Shown here piece after piece: positions 35,005-42,975 of a DNA stretch of 53,151 bases. This DNA comes from an uncultured SAR86 cluster bacterium. Lineage in GTDB: Bacteria; Pseudomonadota; Gammaproteobacteria; Magnimaribacterales; D2472. Positions within the stretch are counted from its first letter, which is position 1. Each line of letters opens with the position of its first letter. The stretch lies in NCBI GenBank assembly GCA_902559885.1, contig CACEJU010000007.1, forward strand, positions 1 through 53,151, read 5' to 3'. Both the position numbers and the translations under genes were made by a program. Below the pieces are notes generated by a model that did not search any database, had not been told where the DNA came from, and saw only the letters and a program-made list of their open reading frames with translations.

Positions 35005-35033
35005 TTGCTTATTTTTGCTGTAAACATTAATAT
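35005..35033 (+). promoter_or_regulatory. Candidate promoter of rplM-rpsI
   Basis: TTGCTT (35005-35010) and TAATAT (35028-35033) are separated by 17 nt, a good sigma-70 arrangement. Transcription would begin near 35040 and give a leader of about 18 nt before the rplM ATG at 35058. The leader shows no clear Shine-Dalgarno. Confidence 0.5.
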
Positions 35034-35057
35034 TCGCATCTACAAAATTATATGAAT

Positions 35058-35492
35058 ATGAAAACATTCTCATTAAAGAAAGAAGACGTAAATAGACAGT
35101 GGTATGTAGTTGATGCTACTGACAAAGTTTTAGGTAGGCTTGCCACTAAAATTGCAGACAGAATCAGGGGGAAAGATAAGGCAACTTATACTCCTCATAC
35201 TGATGGTGGTGATTATGTGATTGTTATAAATGCAAGCAAAGTAAAAGTCACGGGTTCAAAGTATGAAGATAAGAAATATTATTCACACTCGCTTTATCCT
35301 GGTGGCCTTAAAACTAAAACATTTAGAGAGCTTAATGAAACTAATCCTGAAAAAATCATTTTTGAGGCAGTGAAAGGCATGCTACCAAAAAATAAGCTTA
35401 ATAAATCTATTATCAAAAAGCTCAGAGTGTTTGATGGTGATGATCATGGTCATGATGCACAACAGCCTATAGAGTGGGAGCCTAAAGTATGA
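35058..35492 (+). CDS. rplM: 50S ribosomal protein L13
   Basis: L13 is an early-assembly protein of the large subunit. Starting at the ATG at 35058 gives 144 aa beginning M-K-T-F like E. coli (142 aa). An ATG two codons earlier is possible but less like the family. Conserved segments are [15 protein letters not shown], the Y-T-P-H-x-D-x-G-D block, and the G-M-L-P-K-N-K-L motif. It overlaps rpsI by 4 bp. Confidence 0.98.
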   Translation: MKTFSLKKEDVNRQWYVVDATDKVLGRLATKIADRIRGKDKATYTPHTDGGDYVIVINASKVKVTGSKYEDKKYYSHSLYPGGLKTKTFRELNETNPEKIIFEAVKGMLPKNKLNKSIIKKLRVFDGDDHGHDAQQPIEWEPKV

Positions 35493-35881
35493 CAACTGAA
35501 ACCTTTTATGCAACTGGCAGAAGAAAAACATCATCTGCTAGAGTTTACCTCTCAAAAGGTGATGGAAATATATCAGTAAATGGAAAAGCACTTGATGTTT
35601 ACTTTGGAAGAAAAGTTGCCCAAATGTTAGTTATGCAACCATTAGAGCTAACAGAGCTTGTTGAAAAATTAGATCTTAATATTATGGTTAATGGTGGTGG
35701 TAATTTTGGACAAGCTGGTGCAATTAGACATGGAATCTCAAGAGCATTAATTGAATATGATGAAGAGCTAAGACCTAAGTTAAAAAAAGCTGGCCTCTTA
35801 ACAAGAGATCCAAGAAAAGTTGAAAGAAAGAAACCTGGTTTGGCTAAAGCTAGAAAGAGCAAACAATTTTCAAAACGTTAG
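35489..35881 (+). CDS. rpsI: 30S ribosomal protein S9
   Basis: S9 lies in the 30S head, and its C-terminal Lys-Arg tail reaches the P-site tRNA. The 130-aa product equals E. coli in length, with [13 protein letters not shown] near the start, the [14 protein letters not shown] block, and the tail ending S-K-R. It overlaps rplM by ATGA. The bc1 genes follow after about 80 nt. Confidence 0.98.
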   Translation: MTTETFYATGRRKTSSARVYLSKGDGNISVNGKALDVYFGRKVAQMLVMQPLELTELVEKLDLNIMVNGGGNFGQAGAIRHGISRALIEYDEELRPKLKKAGLLTRDPRKVERKKPGLAKARKSKQFSKR

Positions 35882-35912
35882 AAATTTAGAATTTTTTATA
35901 TATATATTCTGA

Positions 35913-35918
35913 TATAAT
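35913..35918 (+). promoter_or_regulatory. Candidate -10 of petABC
   Basis: A TATAAT lies in the 82-nt gap after rpsI, within an AT-rich tract. It would give a leader of about 40 nt before the petA ATG at 35964. A second TATAAA at 35941-35946 would give a leader of about 11 nt. Neither has a strong -35. Confidence 0.45.
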
Positions 35919-35963
35919 AGCCAAGTTTCTTAATACCAAATATAAATAAACCTCTTATTGTTA

Positions 35964-36548
35964 ATGCAAGAGAAAAATAAAACACGAAGAAAAGTTTTAA
36001 TTGGTCTAACTAGTGCAGTTGGGTTATCAGGTGTGCCATTTGCAGCAACACCATTTATAGCTGCATGGAATCCAAGCGCAAAAGCTAAAGCTGTTGGGGC
36101 TCCCGTTACTATAGATGTATCAAAGATGATGTATGGTCAGCAAATTCAAGTAGCATGGAGAAAGCAACCTGTTTTTATAATAAGGCACACTGAAGATAGT
36201 CTTAAAAATCTCCAGACAGTGCTTCCAAAATTATCTGATCCTAATTCAGATAATATTGAAGAACCTTACAAAAATATATCACCAACTAGAAGCACCAGTA
36301 ACGAGTATTCAGTTTTAACTGGTGTTTGCACTCATTTAGGTTGTTCGCCAAAGTACTATCCTGAGGTTGAGCCTAAGTCTTGGGACTCGAACTGGGTTGG
36401 AGGCTTTTTCTGTCCTTGTCATGGTTCTATGTTTGATATTGTAGGAAGGGTATACAAAGGGGTTCCAGCACCAACTAATCTTGTAGTACCGCCACATAAA
36501 TTTGAGGGAAGTATATTAACAATTGGGGAAGATGGAGGAACAGCATAA
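35964..36548 (+). CDS. petA: Ubiquinol-cytochrome c reductase Rieske iron-sulfur subunit
   Basis: This is the [2Fe-2S] subunit of the bc1 complex, which passes electrons from ubiquinol to cytochrome c1. The 194-aa product has a twin-arginine N-terminus (K-T-R-R-K-V-L) with a membrane helix. The cluster-binding motifs are C-T-H-L-G-C and C-P-C-H-G-S. I choose the ATG at 35964 over an upstream TTG at 35958. It overlaps petB by one base. Confidence 0.97.
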   Translation: MQEKNKTRRKVLIGLTSAVGLSGVPFAATPFIAAWNPSAKAKAVGAPVTIDVSKMMYGQQIQVAWRKQPVFIIRHTEDSLKNLQTVLPKLSDPNSDNIEEPYKNISPTRSTSNEYSVLTGVCTHLGCSPKYYPEVEPKSWDSNWVGGFFCPCHGSMFDIVGRVYKGVPAPTNLVVPPHKFEGSILTIGEDGGTA

Positions 36549-37765
36549 TGTCTGAAATGGCTTCAAAAGTTTTTAATTGGGTTAATACAAGACTTCCAAT
36601 TGTAAATACTTTCGAGAGACATCTCTCTAAACACCCGGTCCCAAAGAAGGTAAATTTTTGGTATTTATTTGGAGCATTAGCATCAGTTGTGTTAATAATT
36701 CAAATTGTTACTGGCATCTGGTTAATTATGCCTTACTCAAACACTGAAGAAGGGGCATTTGCATCTATTGAATACATAATGCGAGATGTTGATTATGGTT
36801 GGGTTATTAGATATATGCATACTACTGGGGCATCTATGTTCTTTGCTGTTGTATATATGCATATGTTCAGAGGTCTTCTTTATGGATCATATCAAAAACC
36901 TAGAGAGCTAGTCTGGATCTTTGGCTGCACAATTTATTTAGTTATGATGGCAGAGGGTTTTCTTGGTTACGTCCTGCCCTATGGTCAAATGTCGTACTGG
37001 GGAGCTCAGGTTATAATTTCGTTATTTGGAGCAATACCATATATAGGTGAATCATTAGAGCTATGGGTAAGAGGTGATTACTATATATCTGGTATAACAG
37101 TTTCAAGATTTTTTGCATTACATGTTGTCGCATTACCCTTGGTATTAATTGCATTAGTATTTCTTCATCTTGTAGCTCTTCATGAAGTAGGAGCTGGTAA
37201 TCCAGAGGGTGTAGATATTGAAAAACACGTAGATGATGATGGCGTTCCACTAGACAGCATTCCATTTTTTCCATATAAAGTTCTAAATGCACTTGTAGGA
37301 ATCGGTGTCTTTATGACGGTTTTTGCCATAATTATGTTTTTCTTTCCTGAGGGCGGCGGCTACTTTATTGAAATGGCAAATTTTCAGGAAGCCAATCCTT
37401 TAGTAACTCCTGAACATATTGCACCTGTATGGTACTACGCTCCATATTACACAATGCTAAGAGCTATTCCTGATCCATTAGGTGGCTTAATAATAATGGG
37501 GGCCGCAGTTGCAATATTTTTTGTAGTTCCATGGCTAGATCAAAGCAAGGTTGCTTCAATTAGATATAAAGGCATATATAGTAAAATCGCCATTGCATTA
37601 TTTGGTATCAGCTTTTTAACATTAGGATATTTAGGGACAGTAAGCGTTACTGAAACAAGAAAATTAATTTCTATAATTTGTACAGTAATGTATTTTGCAT
37701 TTTTCTTATTAATGCCAATTTATACTAAATTTGAAAAGACTCTTGAGGTTCCTGAAAGGTTATGA
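36548..37765 (+). CDS. petB: Ubiquinol-cytochrome c reductase cytochrome b subunit
   Basis: Cytochrome b holds both quinone sites and the two b hemes of the bc1 complex in the inner membrane. The 405-aa product has eight hydrophobic helices, the heme-ligand pattern with paired His residues in helices B and D (R-Y-M-H-T-T-G-A-S-M-F and F-F-A-L-H-V-V-A-L-P-L), and the Qo-site G-A-I-P-Y-I-G motif. The other Qo motif P-E-W-Y reads P-V-W-Y here (I-A-P-V-W-Y-Y-A-P). It overlaps petC by 4 bp. Confidence 0.97.
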   Translation: MSEMASKVFNWVNTRLPIVNTFERHLSKHPVPKKVNFWYLFGALASVVLIIQIVTGIWLIMPYSNTEEGAFASIEYIMRDVDYGWVIRYMHTTGASMFFAVVYMHMFRGLLYGSYQKPRELVWIFGCTIYLVMMAEGFLGYVLPYGQMSYWGAQVIISLFGAIPYIGESLELWVRGDYYISGITVSRFFALHVVALPLVLIALVFLHLVALHEVGAGNPEGVDIEKHVDDDGVPLDSIPFFPYKVLNALVGIGVFMTVFAIIMFFFPEGGGYFIEMANFQEANPLVTPEHIAPVWYYAPYYTMLRAIPDPLGGLIIMGAAVAIFFVVPWLDQSKVASIRYKGIYSKIAIALFGISFLTLGYLGTVSVTETRKLISIICTVMYFAFFLLMPIYTKFEKTLEVPERL

Positions 37766-38556
37766 AGAGAATTATATTAACTTCTTTATTATTTTTTTGC
37801 TTTGCTGAACTTAACGCAGCAGAAGGTGGGCCCTGTAAAGATTATGGAGAGTGTGATCAATTTAAACCTGCTTTAAATGATATAGCTTCATTACAAAGTG
37901 GTGCATCTGTTTTTCTTAATTATTGTTATGGATGCCATTCTTTAAAATTTTCAAGATGGAACAGAGTGGCTGCTGATCTAGAAATCCCTGAATCATTGTT
38001 TTTTGAAAACCTAGTTTTTGATTCAACAATTAAACCAGGTGATCTTATGGTTGGTTCTATGCCAAGTGATTCTGCAAATTGGTTTGGAGTTGAACCACCT
38101 GACCTAACTCTTGTAACCAGATACAAAGGTGACGATTGGGTATATTCATATTTAAGAGCATACTATGAAGATTCATCAAAAGTTTATGGTGTAAATAATT
38201 TAGTTTATCCTGGTACAGCAATGCCTAATGTTCTTGAAAAGCTCCAAGGAAACCAAATTCTCTCATGTAAAGATGTTCCAGTATTAGCTAGCAATGGCGG
38301 TGAAAAAAGAGACGAATATGGAAATACAATAACAAAACAGAAGTGCGGATATCTTAAGGTTAAAGATGGCACTGGTGAATTATCTAAAGAAGAATTCGAT
38401 TCAATGATATACGATCTTACAAACTTTTTAGTTTATGTAGGTGAGCCTGCAAGAGCTGATAGAGAGAGAATTGGTTGGTATGTAGTGTTCTTTTTTATCA
38501 TCTTCACTGCTTTATCTGCTCTATTATATAGAGAGTATGCTAAAGACTATCATTAA
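37762..38556 (+). CDS. petC: Ubiquinol-cytochrome c reductase cytochrome c1 subunit
   Basis: Cytochrome c1 accepts electrons from the Rieske protein and passes them to soluble cytochrome c. The 264-aa product has a signal peptide (about 1-20, ending L-N-A-A), the heme c motif C-Y-G-C-H at 55-59, a Met-containing axial ligand region (P-G-T-A-M-P-N), and a C-terminal membrane anchor (V-V-F-F-F-I-I-F-T-A-L-S-A-L-L). Completes the petABC operon; sspA follows after 14 nt. Confidence 0.96.
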   Translation: MKRIILTSLLFFCFAELNAAEGGPCKDYGECDQFKPALNDIASLQSGASVFLNYCYGCHSLKFSRWNRVAADLEIPESLFFENLVFDSTIKPGDLMVGSMPSDSANWFGVEPPDLTLVTRYKGDDWVYSYLRAYYEDSSKVYGVNNLVYPGTAMPNVLEKLQGNQILSCKDVPVLASNGGEKRDEYGNTITKQKCGYLKVKDGTGELSKEEFDSMIYDLTNFLVYVGEPARADRERIGWYVVFFFIIFTALSALLYREYAKDYH

Positions 38557-38570
38557 ATAAAGGGGATTTT

Positions 38571-39182
38571 ATGATTTTATATTCAGATAGAGACGACCAT
38601 TATAGTCAAAGAGTAAGAATTGTTTTGGCAGAAAAAGATATTGCTGCAGAAATAAAAGAAGTTTCAATTGAGGAAACACCTGACGATATATTATCTATAA
38701 GCCCTTATCAAAAATTACCTATCTTAGTTGATAGAGAGTTAGCTTTGCATGATCCATCTGTAATGATGGAATATCTTGATGAGAGATTTCCTCATCCTCC
38801 TTTGCTTCCAGTTTATCCGGTTGCAAGGGCTAATAGCAGAACGTTAATACTGAGAATTGATAGAGAGTGGTGCCCGATTGTTGATCAGCTTATTGCAGCA
38901 GAGCTACCAGAAAAGGAATTACTAAAATTAAGAGAAGAATTGCTACATGAAATATCATCAATAGCTCCGACTTTTAAAGAATTTAAGTATTTTATGAGCG
39001 ATGAATTTACTTTAGTTGATTGTTGTTTTGCACCTATTTTATGGAGGCTTCCATCGCTTGGTATAAGACTGCCACTTAATAGGCACTTAAAACCTCTTTT
39101 AGATTATCAAAAGAAGGTTTTTGCTAGACCTGGATTTCTAGACAGCCTTTCATCATTAGAGAGAGACCTAAAAGAAGATTAA
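38571..39182 (+). CDS. sspA: Stringent starvation protein A (GST-fold)
   Basis: SspA is a glutathione-S-transferase-fold protein that binds RNA polymerase and modulates transcription in stress. The 203-aa product (E. coli 212) has the thioredoxin-like N-terminal half (Y-S-D-R-D-D-H-Y-S-Q-R-V-R), the P-Y-Q-K-L-P-I-L-V-D motif, and the helical half with F-T-L-V-D-C-C-F-A-P-I-L-W-R. An AAAGGGG Shine-Dalgarno precedes it. sspB, usually next, is absent. Its TAA lies in the TTAA (39179-39182) that also supplies the stop of convergent lpoA. Confidence 0.93.
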   Translation: MILYSDRDDHYSQRVRIVLAEKDIAAEIKEVSIEETPDDILSISPYQKLPILVDRELALHDPSVMMEYLDERFPHPPLLPVYPVARANSRTLILRIDREWCPIVDQLIAAELPEKELLKLREELLHEISSIAPTFKEFKYFMSDEFTLVDCCFAPILWRLPSLGIRLPLNRHLKPLLDYQKKVFARPGFLDSLSSLERDLKED

Positions 39183-40111
39183 ATTATATTCTCTTTTATT
39201 TTCCATAATTGGGGGTTTCTATTAATACACCCTGAATTTTCAATAGTAAATTTAGATATTTTTGAATTATATTGAATTTTATTAATTCCATTATCTAAAA
39301 CCTGAAAAGAAACAAGAAAATCTGATATTAACTCTTTCTCAATCACTATCTTAAATGCCTCATTTTCAGGACTTTGAAACAGTTTAGGATTTACTGGTAT
39401 GGAAATATCTTCATAATCCAATATTTTTTTATATTCATATTTATCATACAAAATATCTGCTTTTGAGTAATAGTTAATATTTACAGCATAATTCCTAAAA
39501 TAGGGTATTAATTTTTGCGCCTCTTCAGAATTTATCAAGAATAAAATACTACTGAAGTCTTTCCTAATCCTAGGATAATGTTGAATATTGTTACTTGGAT
39601 CCAGCCTATCAATTAACTTAAATCTTCTTTCACTATTTGTTATGCCTAATACAGATTTTACAAACTCTTCTTTGTCATTATTGCTAATTTGATATGACTT
39701 AATTTTGGGATACTTATCTTTTAAACGATTTATTAATTCTGAGTTATTTTTATTGAATACTATAATTAATTCATTTTCCACATCAATATTTTGCTCTATT
39801 GAATTTACAAGACTTATTTCTTGAAATTTATCAAAGCTATTACAAAAACCAGGAATTATTTCAGTTAAAAGATCATTTGGTATTTCAGTTTTATTAATGT
39901 CACTGTATAAAACAATATCTGCATCATTTTCTAGAATATATTCAACTATATATTCTTTATTTTTCTCTGAGGTATTCACGTTTAAGTAATGTTTTTTTTC
40001 ACTATCTGAGATATCCAAAAGCTCATCAAAAGTTGTTATCTCTCGAATAGCATTTGAAGAGCATGAAATTAAAAAAATATTTAAAATTAATGTTAAAGTT
40101 ATATATCTCAT
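39179..40111 (-). CDS. lpoA: LpoA-like outer-membrane lipoprotein, short form
   Basis: LpoA is an outer-membrane lipoprotein that reaches through the periplasm to activate PBP1A. The 310-aa product has a lipoprotein signal with lipobox L-I-S-C (Cys17). Its body resembles only the C-terminal periplasmic-binding-protein-like domain of E. coli LpoA (678 aa). Examples are the R-F-K-L-I-D-R-L segment and R-I-R-K-D-F-S-S-I-L-F-L-I-N-S-E-E-A-Q-K-L-I-P. The N-terminal TPR-like domain is missing. The divergent rsmI neighbour is the same as in E. coli, which supports the call. Confidence 0.75.
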   Translation of the reverse strand: MRYITLTLILNIFLISCSSNAIREITTFDELLDISDSEKKHYLNVNTSEKNKEYIVEYILENDADIVLYSDINKTEIPNDLLTEIIPGFCNSFDKFQEISLVNSIEQNIDVENELIIVFNKNNSELINRLKDKYPKIKSYQISNNDKEEFVKSVLGITNSERRFKLIDRLDPSNNIQHYPRIRKDFSSILFLINSEEAQKLIPYFRNYAVNINYYSKADILYDKYEYKKILDYEDISIPVNPKLFQSPENEAFKIVIEKELISDFLVSFQVLDNGINKIQYNSKISKFTIENSGCINRNPQLWKIKENII

Positions 40112-40113
40112 TA

Positions 40114-40126
40114 TTTAATAATTTTA
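40114..40126. promoter_or_regulatory. Overlapping divergent -10 elements for rsmI and lpoA
   Basis: The two divergent start codons are 14 bp apart. On the plus strand TTTAAT (40114-40119) lies 6 nt before the rsmI ATG. On the minus strand TAAAAT (40121-40126) lies 9 nt before the lpoA ATG. Neither gene has a Shine-Dalgarno, so both transcripts would be leaderless or nearly so. Confidence 0.4.
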
Positions 40127-40932
40127 TGTTAAATTTAATTTGTACTCCAATTGGTAATCTTAATGATTTATCTTTTAGAGCAAAAGAGGTTCTTTCTAAT
40201 TCTGATGAAATATATGCAGAAGATACTAGGGTAACAAGAAAGCTCTTAGACTTTTATAATATTAAAAAGCCATGTATTTCCTATCATGATCACAATGAGA
40301 GAGGTAAAACTGACAAATTAATCAAAAAGCTAAAAGCAGGTATAGCTATATCTATAGTGTCTGATGCAGGCTCTCCACTTATTTCTGATCCAGGATTTTA
40401 TTTATTAAGCAGATGCATTGAAGAAAATATCGGATATACAGTTATACCCGGACCTTCATCAGTAACAAGTGCAATTGTTTTATCAGGACTTTCAGCAGAT
40501 TCCTTTATATTTTTAGGTTTCTTCCCCAGAAAGAATAAACAAAAACAATCCTTAATAAGTAGACTTAAAAATGAGACCAGTACCATGATATTTTTTGAAT
40601 CTACTAAAAGAATAAAAGCAACCATAAATTACATCAGTGATCATATTGATCAAGATAGACAAATAGTAATATGCAGAGAGATCTCAAAAAAGTATGAGGA
40701 AGTTTTGAGAGGCAATAAAAGTTTTTTTAAAGATTATTTAAATCAGAAAGATTTAAAAGGCGAAATCGTTTTATTAATTGAAGGCTCTAGTGGAGAAAAA
40801 ACTATTCATATAGATGAGGGTATTAAAAAATCTTATCTTGAGAAATTATCACCGAAAGATGCTGCAAAATTACTCGCATTGGTTTTGAATAAAAGTAAAA
40901 GAGAAATTTATAATTCTCTGATAGATTCATAA
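40126..40932 (+). CDS. rsmI: 16S rRNA (cytidine1402-2'-O)-methyltransferase
   Basis: RsmI methylates the ribose of C1402 in the 16S decoding centre using SAM; RsmH, encoded downstream, methylates N4 of the same base. The 268-aa product (E. coli 286) shows C-T-P-I-G-N-L-N-D-L-S-x-R-A, E-D-T-R-V-T-R-K-L-L, S-D-A-G-S-P-L-I-S-D-P-G, and P-G-P-S-S-V. I use the ATG at 40126; the frame extends upstream into lpoA. rnpB follows directly. Confidence 0.96.
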   Translation: MLNLICTPIGNLNDLSFRAKEVLSNSDEIYAEDTRVTRKLLDFYNIKKPCISYHDHNERGKTDKLIKKLKAGIAISIVSDAGSPLISDPGFYLLSRCIEENIGYTVIPGPSSVTSAIVLSGLSADSFIFLGFFPRKNKQKQSLISRLKNETSTMIFFESTKRIKATINYISDHIDQDRQIVICREISKKYEEVLRGNKSFFKDYLNQKDLKGEIVLLIEGSSGEKTIHIDEGIKKSYLEKLSPKDAAKLLALVLNKSKREIYNSLIDS

Positions 40933-40954
40933 TTTTGAATAAAGAATTTATAAT
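40926..40954 (+). promoter_or_regulatory. Promoter of rnpB
   Basis: TTCATA (40926-40931) and TATAAT (40949-40954) are separated by 17 nt. The -35 lies over the rsmI stop codon. The predicted start at about 40959-40961 coincides with the first bases of the RNase P RNA P1 helix. Confidence 0.65.
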
Positions 40955-40958
40955 GATC

Positions 40959-41290
40959 ATGAGTTGGTCAGATGATCGCTGATTTTTCAGAGGAAAGTCC
41001 GGACTTCTTAGAGCAGGGCGCCAGGTAACTCCTGGGAGGTGTAAGCCTACGGAAAGTGCAACAGAAAATATACCGCCATTATTTATGGTAAGGGTGAAAT
41101 GGTGAGGTAAGTGCTCACCGCTTAATTGGTAACAATTAAGGCATGGTAAACCCCGCCTGGAAGCAAGACCAAATAGAAATCCGTTAAGGCTGCTCGCTTA
41201 GGATTTGGGTAGGTTGCATGAATATTATGGTGACATAATATCTAGATAGATGATCATCCAAGACAGAATCCGGCTTATAGACCAACTCAT
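40959..41290 (+). ncRNA. rnpB: RNase P RNA (bacterial type A)
   Basis: RNase P RNA is the catalytic RNA that cuts the 5' leader from tRNA precursors. Conserved blocks are all visible: GAGGAAAGTCCGGAC near 40991, GGAAAGTGCAACAGAAA followed by ATACCGCC, the GTAAACCCCGCCTGGAAGCAAGACCAAATAG region, and ACAGAATCCGGCTTATAGACC near the 3' end. The P1 helix is a perfect 11-bp pairing of 40959-40969 with 41280-41290, which defines both ends. The rsmI-rnpB-mraZ order is known from other Gammaproteobacteria. A T7A7 tract (41296-41309) follows, without a GC-rich terminator stem. Confidence 0.97.
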
Positions 41291-41309
41291 CTTAATTTTT
41301 TTAAAAAAA

Positions 41310-41345
41310 GTGGGTGAAAGTGTGTAAAAAATAGTTTAAAGTGTG
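41310..41345 (+). promoter_or_regulatory. Candidate MraZ operator boxes upstream of mraZ
   Basis: Three directly repeated G-T-G-(G/T)-G boxes lie at 41310-41314 (GTGGG), 41320-41324 (GTGTG) and 41341-41345 (GTGTG). Their starts are 10 and 21 bp apart, so they face the same side of the helix. MraZ of E. coli binds TGGG-type direct repeats with 5-nt spacers upstream of its own gene and represses the dcw operon. The third box falls between the candidate -35 and -10. Confidence 0.6.
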
Positions 41346-41363
41346 TTAAATATACTTTATACT
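41335..41363 (+). promoter_or_regulatory. Candidate dcw promoter upstream of mraZ
   Basis: TTTAAA (41335-41340) and TATACT (41358-41363) have a 17-nt spacer. The -10 ends 7 nt before the mraZ ATG at 41371, so the transcript would start at or 1 nt before the start codon. A second TATACT at 41351-41356 would give a leader of about 7 nt. No Shine-Dalgarno is present. Confidence 0.6.
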
Positions 41364-41370
41364 AATTTTT

Positions 41371-41838
41371 ATGTACGGTTTTAACTTAGTTTCATTAGAC
41401 AGCAAAGGAAGAATAGGTTTTCCTGCTAAGTATCGTGATGCCTTTAAAGAAAAGGCTGAAAAAAAAGTAGTTATTACGAAGGATCCTCAATATCCATCAC
41501 TAAAAATTTATTTAGGCTCCGAGTGGCAGAGCATATCATCCAAACTTGAATCACTTCAAAGCCTCGATCCAATTGTAAGAAACTTACAATGGACAATTTT
41601 AGGGAATGCATCTGTTAATGATTTTGATCCAAACTCAAGAATGTTATTACTAATACCGCAAGATTTAAGAGAGTATGCAAATCTAATAAATGAAAAAAAA
41701 GTTTGTTTAATCGGAATGGGAAATAAGTTTGAAATTTGGGAGGAAGATAACTGGAAATCAAGACAATCTGGTGGAAGTCTTTCAACTGAAATTATAGATG
41801 TAGTTTTACCTGAGACAGTAAAGTCTATGTCATTTTAA
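41371..41838 (+). CDS. mraZ: Transcriptional regulator MraZ
   Basis: MraZ is an AbrB-like, ring-forming DNA-binding protein that represses the dcw operon from its first position. The 155-aa product (E. coli 152) has two SpoVT/AbrB-like halves, each with the D-x-x-x-R motif: L-D-S-K-G-R-I-G-F-P-A-K-Y-R near residue 9-22 and D-P-N-S-R-M-L-L-L-I-P near 90-100. Direct-repeat boxes that could be its operator lie just upstream. ftsZ, not rsmH, follows after 17 nt. Confidence 0.95.
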   Translation: MYGFNLVSLDSKGRIGFPAKYRDAFKEKAEKKVVITKDPQYPSLKIYLGSEWQSISSKLESLQSLDPIVRNLQWTILGNASVNDFDPNSRMLLLIPQDLREYANLINEKKVCLIGMGNKFEIWEEDNWKSRQSGGSLSTEIIDVVLPETVKSMSF

Positions 41839-41855
41839 TTTAATAGGGGTAATTT

Positions 41856-42974
41856 ATGAACTGGGAAGTTATTGATCAAGAACAAGACAACGCAAAGATA
41901 AAAGTTGTTGGTGTTGGTGGAGCAGGCGGTAACGCTGTGAGGCATATGATTGACAATAATATTGAAGGTGTTGAGTTTATATGTGCAAATACCGATACTC
42001 AAGCCTTAGCAGAACTAGAGGAAGCAGTTTCATTAAAGCTAGGTAATGGTTTAACAAAAGGTTTAGGAGCTGGTGCAAATCCTGAAATTGGAAGAAGAGC
42101 AGCAGAGAGTGATAGAGAAGCTATAGAAGAATTGCTTACAGGTTCAGATATGGTTTTTATTACCGCTGGTATGGGCGGAGGAACGGGTACAGGAGCAGCC
42201 CCAGTTATTGCATCAGTTGCAAAAGAAATGGGAGCTTTAACTGTTGCTGTAGTGACTAAGCCATTTAAATTTGAAGGAAAGAAAAGAATGGCATCTGCAG
42301 AAAAAGGTTTAGCAGCATTAGTAGAAGAGGTTGATAGCTTAATAACAATACCAAATCAAAAGCTTTTTGAGGTTATGGGTAACAATACAACAATGCAAGA
42401 CGCTTTTGCTAAAGCTGATGATGTCCTTAAGGGCGGCGTTCAAGGAATCTCAGATGTGATAATGAAAACTGGTAAAGTCAATGTTGATTTTGCTGATGTT
42501 AAAGCAGTGATGTCAGAGAAAGGTGTTGCGATGATGGGAACAGGAAGAGCATCTGGCAAAGATAGGGCAACAGAAGCAGCAACAGAGGCAATAGGCAGTG
42601 AATTGCTTGAAGATATTAATCTTAAAAATGCCAGAGGTGTATTGGTAAATATAACAGCAAAAGCTCCAACATTGGGAGATCAAGCAGAGGTAGGCGAAGT
42701 AGTAGAAAGTATTGCTGATAATGAAAATGCAAATATTATCTATGGTCTTGTATATGATGATTCTGTTGGAGATGATTTATTAGTCACAATTGTTGCAACT
42801 GGAGTTAATCATAAAGCACCATCATTAGTTATTGATAATCAACCATCCATAAAACTTAATCCTGTTGGGCTTGATAAAATTAGAGAACCGAATCAGAAGG
42901 TTGGCACATCGTCTGCAGAGGAAGCTATTGACTTCCTTGATGTGCCGACTTTTATGCGAAAACAAGTAGATTAA
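41856..42974 (+). CDS. ftsZ: Cell division protein FtsZ (unusual position)
   Basis: FtsZ is the tubulin-like GTPase that forms the division ring. The 372-aa product (E. coli 383) has the tubulin signature G-G-G-T-G-T-G (107-113) and the T7 loop N-V-D-F-A-D (209-214). A short disordered linker leads to an intact C-terminal peptide D-F-L-D-V-P-T-F-M-R-K-Q-V-D (359-372) for FtsA/ZipA binding. A TAGGGG Shine-Dalgarno precedes the ATG. In most bacteria ftsZ lies at the far end of the dcw cluster after ftsQ-ftsA; here it lies between mraZ and rsmH, with a 1-nt gap to rsmH. Confidence 0.99.
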   Translation: MNWEVIDQEQDNAKIKVVGVGGAGGNAVRHMIDNNIEGVEFICANTDTQALAELEEAVSLKLGNGLTKGLGAGANPEIGRRAAESDREAIEELLTGSDMVFITAGMGGGTGTGAAPVIASVAKEMGALTVAVVTKPFKFEGKKRMASAEKGLAALVEEVDSLITIPNQKLFEVMGNNTTMQDAFAKADDVLKGGVQGISDVIMKTGKVNVDFADVKAVMSEKGVAMMGTGRASGKDRATEAATEAIGSELLEDINLKNARGVLVNITAKAPTLGDQAEVGEVVESIADNENANIIYGLVYDDSVGDDLLVTIVATGVNHKAPSLVIDNQPSIKLNPVGLDKIREPNQKVGTSSAEEAIDFLDVPTFMRKQVD

Positions 42975-42975
42975 A

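Noticed and set aside
41296..41309. T7A7 palindrome after rnpB as an intrinsic terminator
   Set aside because: It has no GC-rich stem; it may mark the rnpB 3' end or a bent-DNA element, but not a classical terminator.
42902..42918. TGGCAC followed by a CTGCA-like element resembling a sigma-54 promoter
   Set aside because: It lies inside the ftsZ coding region, the -12 element is imperfect, and the downstream gene is already in an operon; most likely chance.
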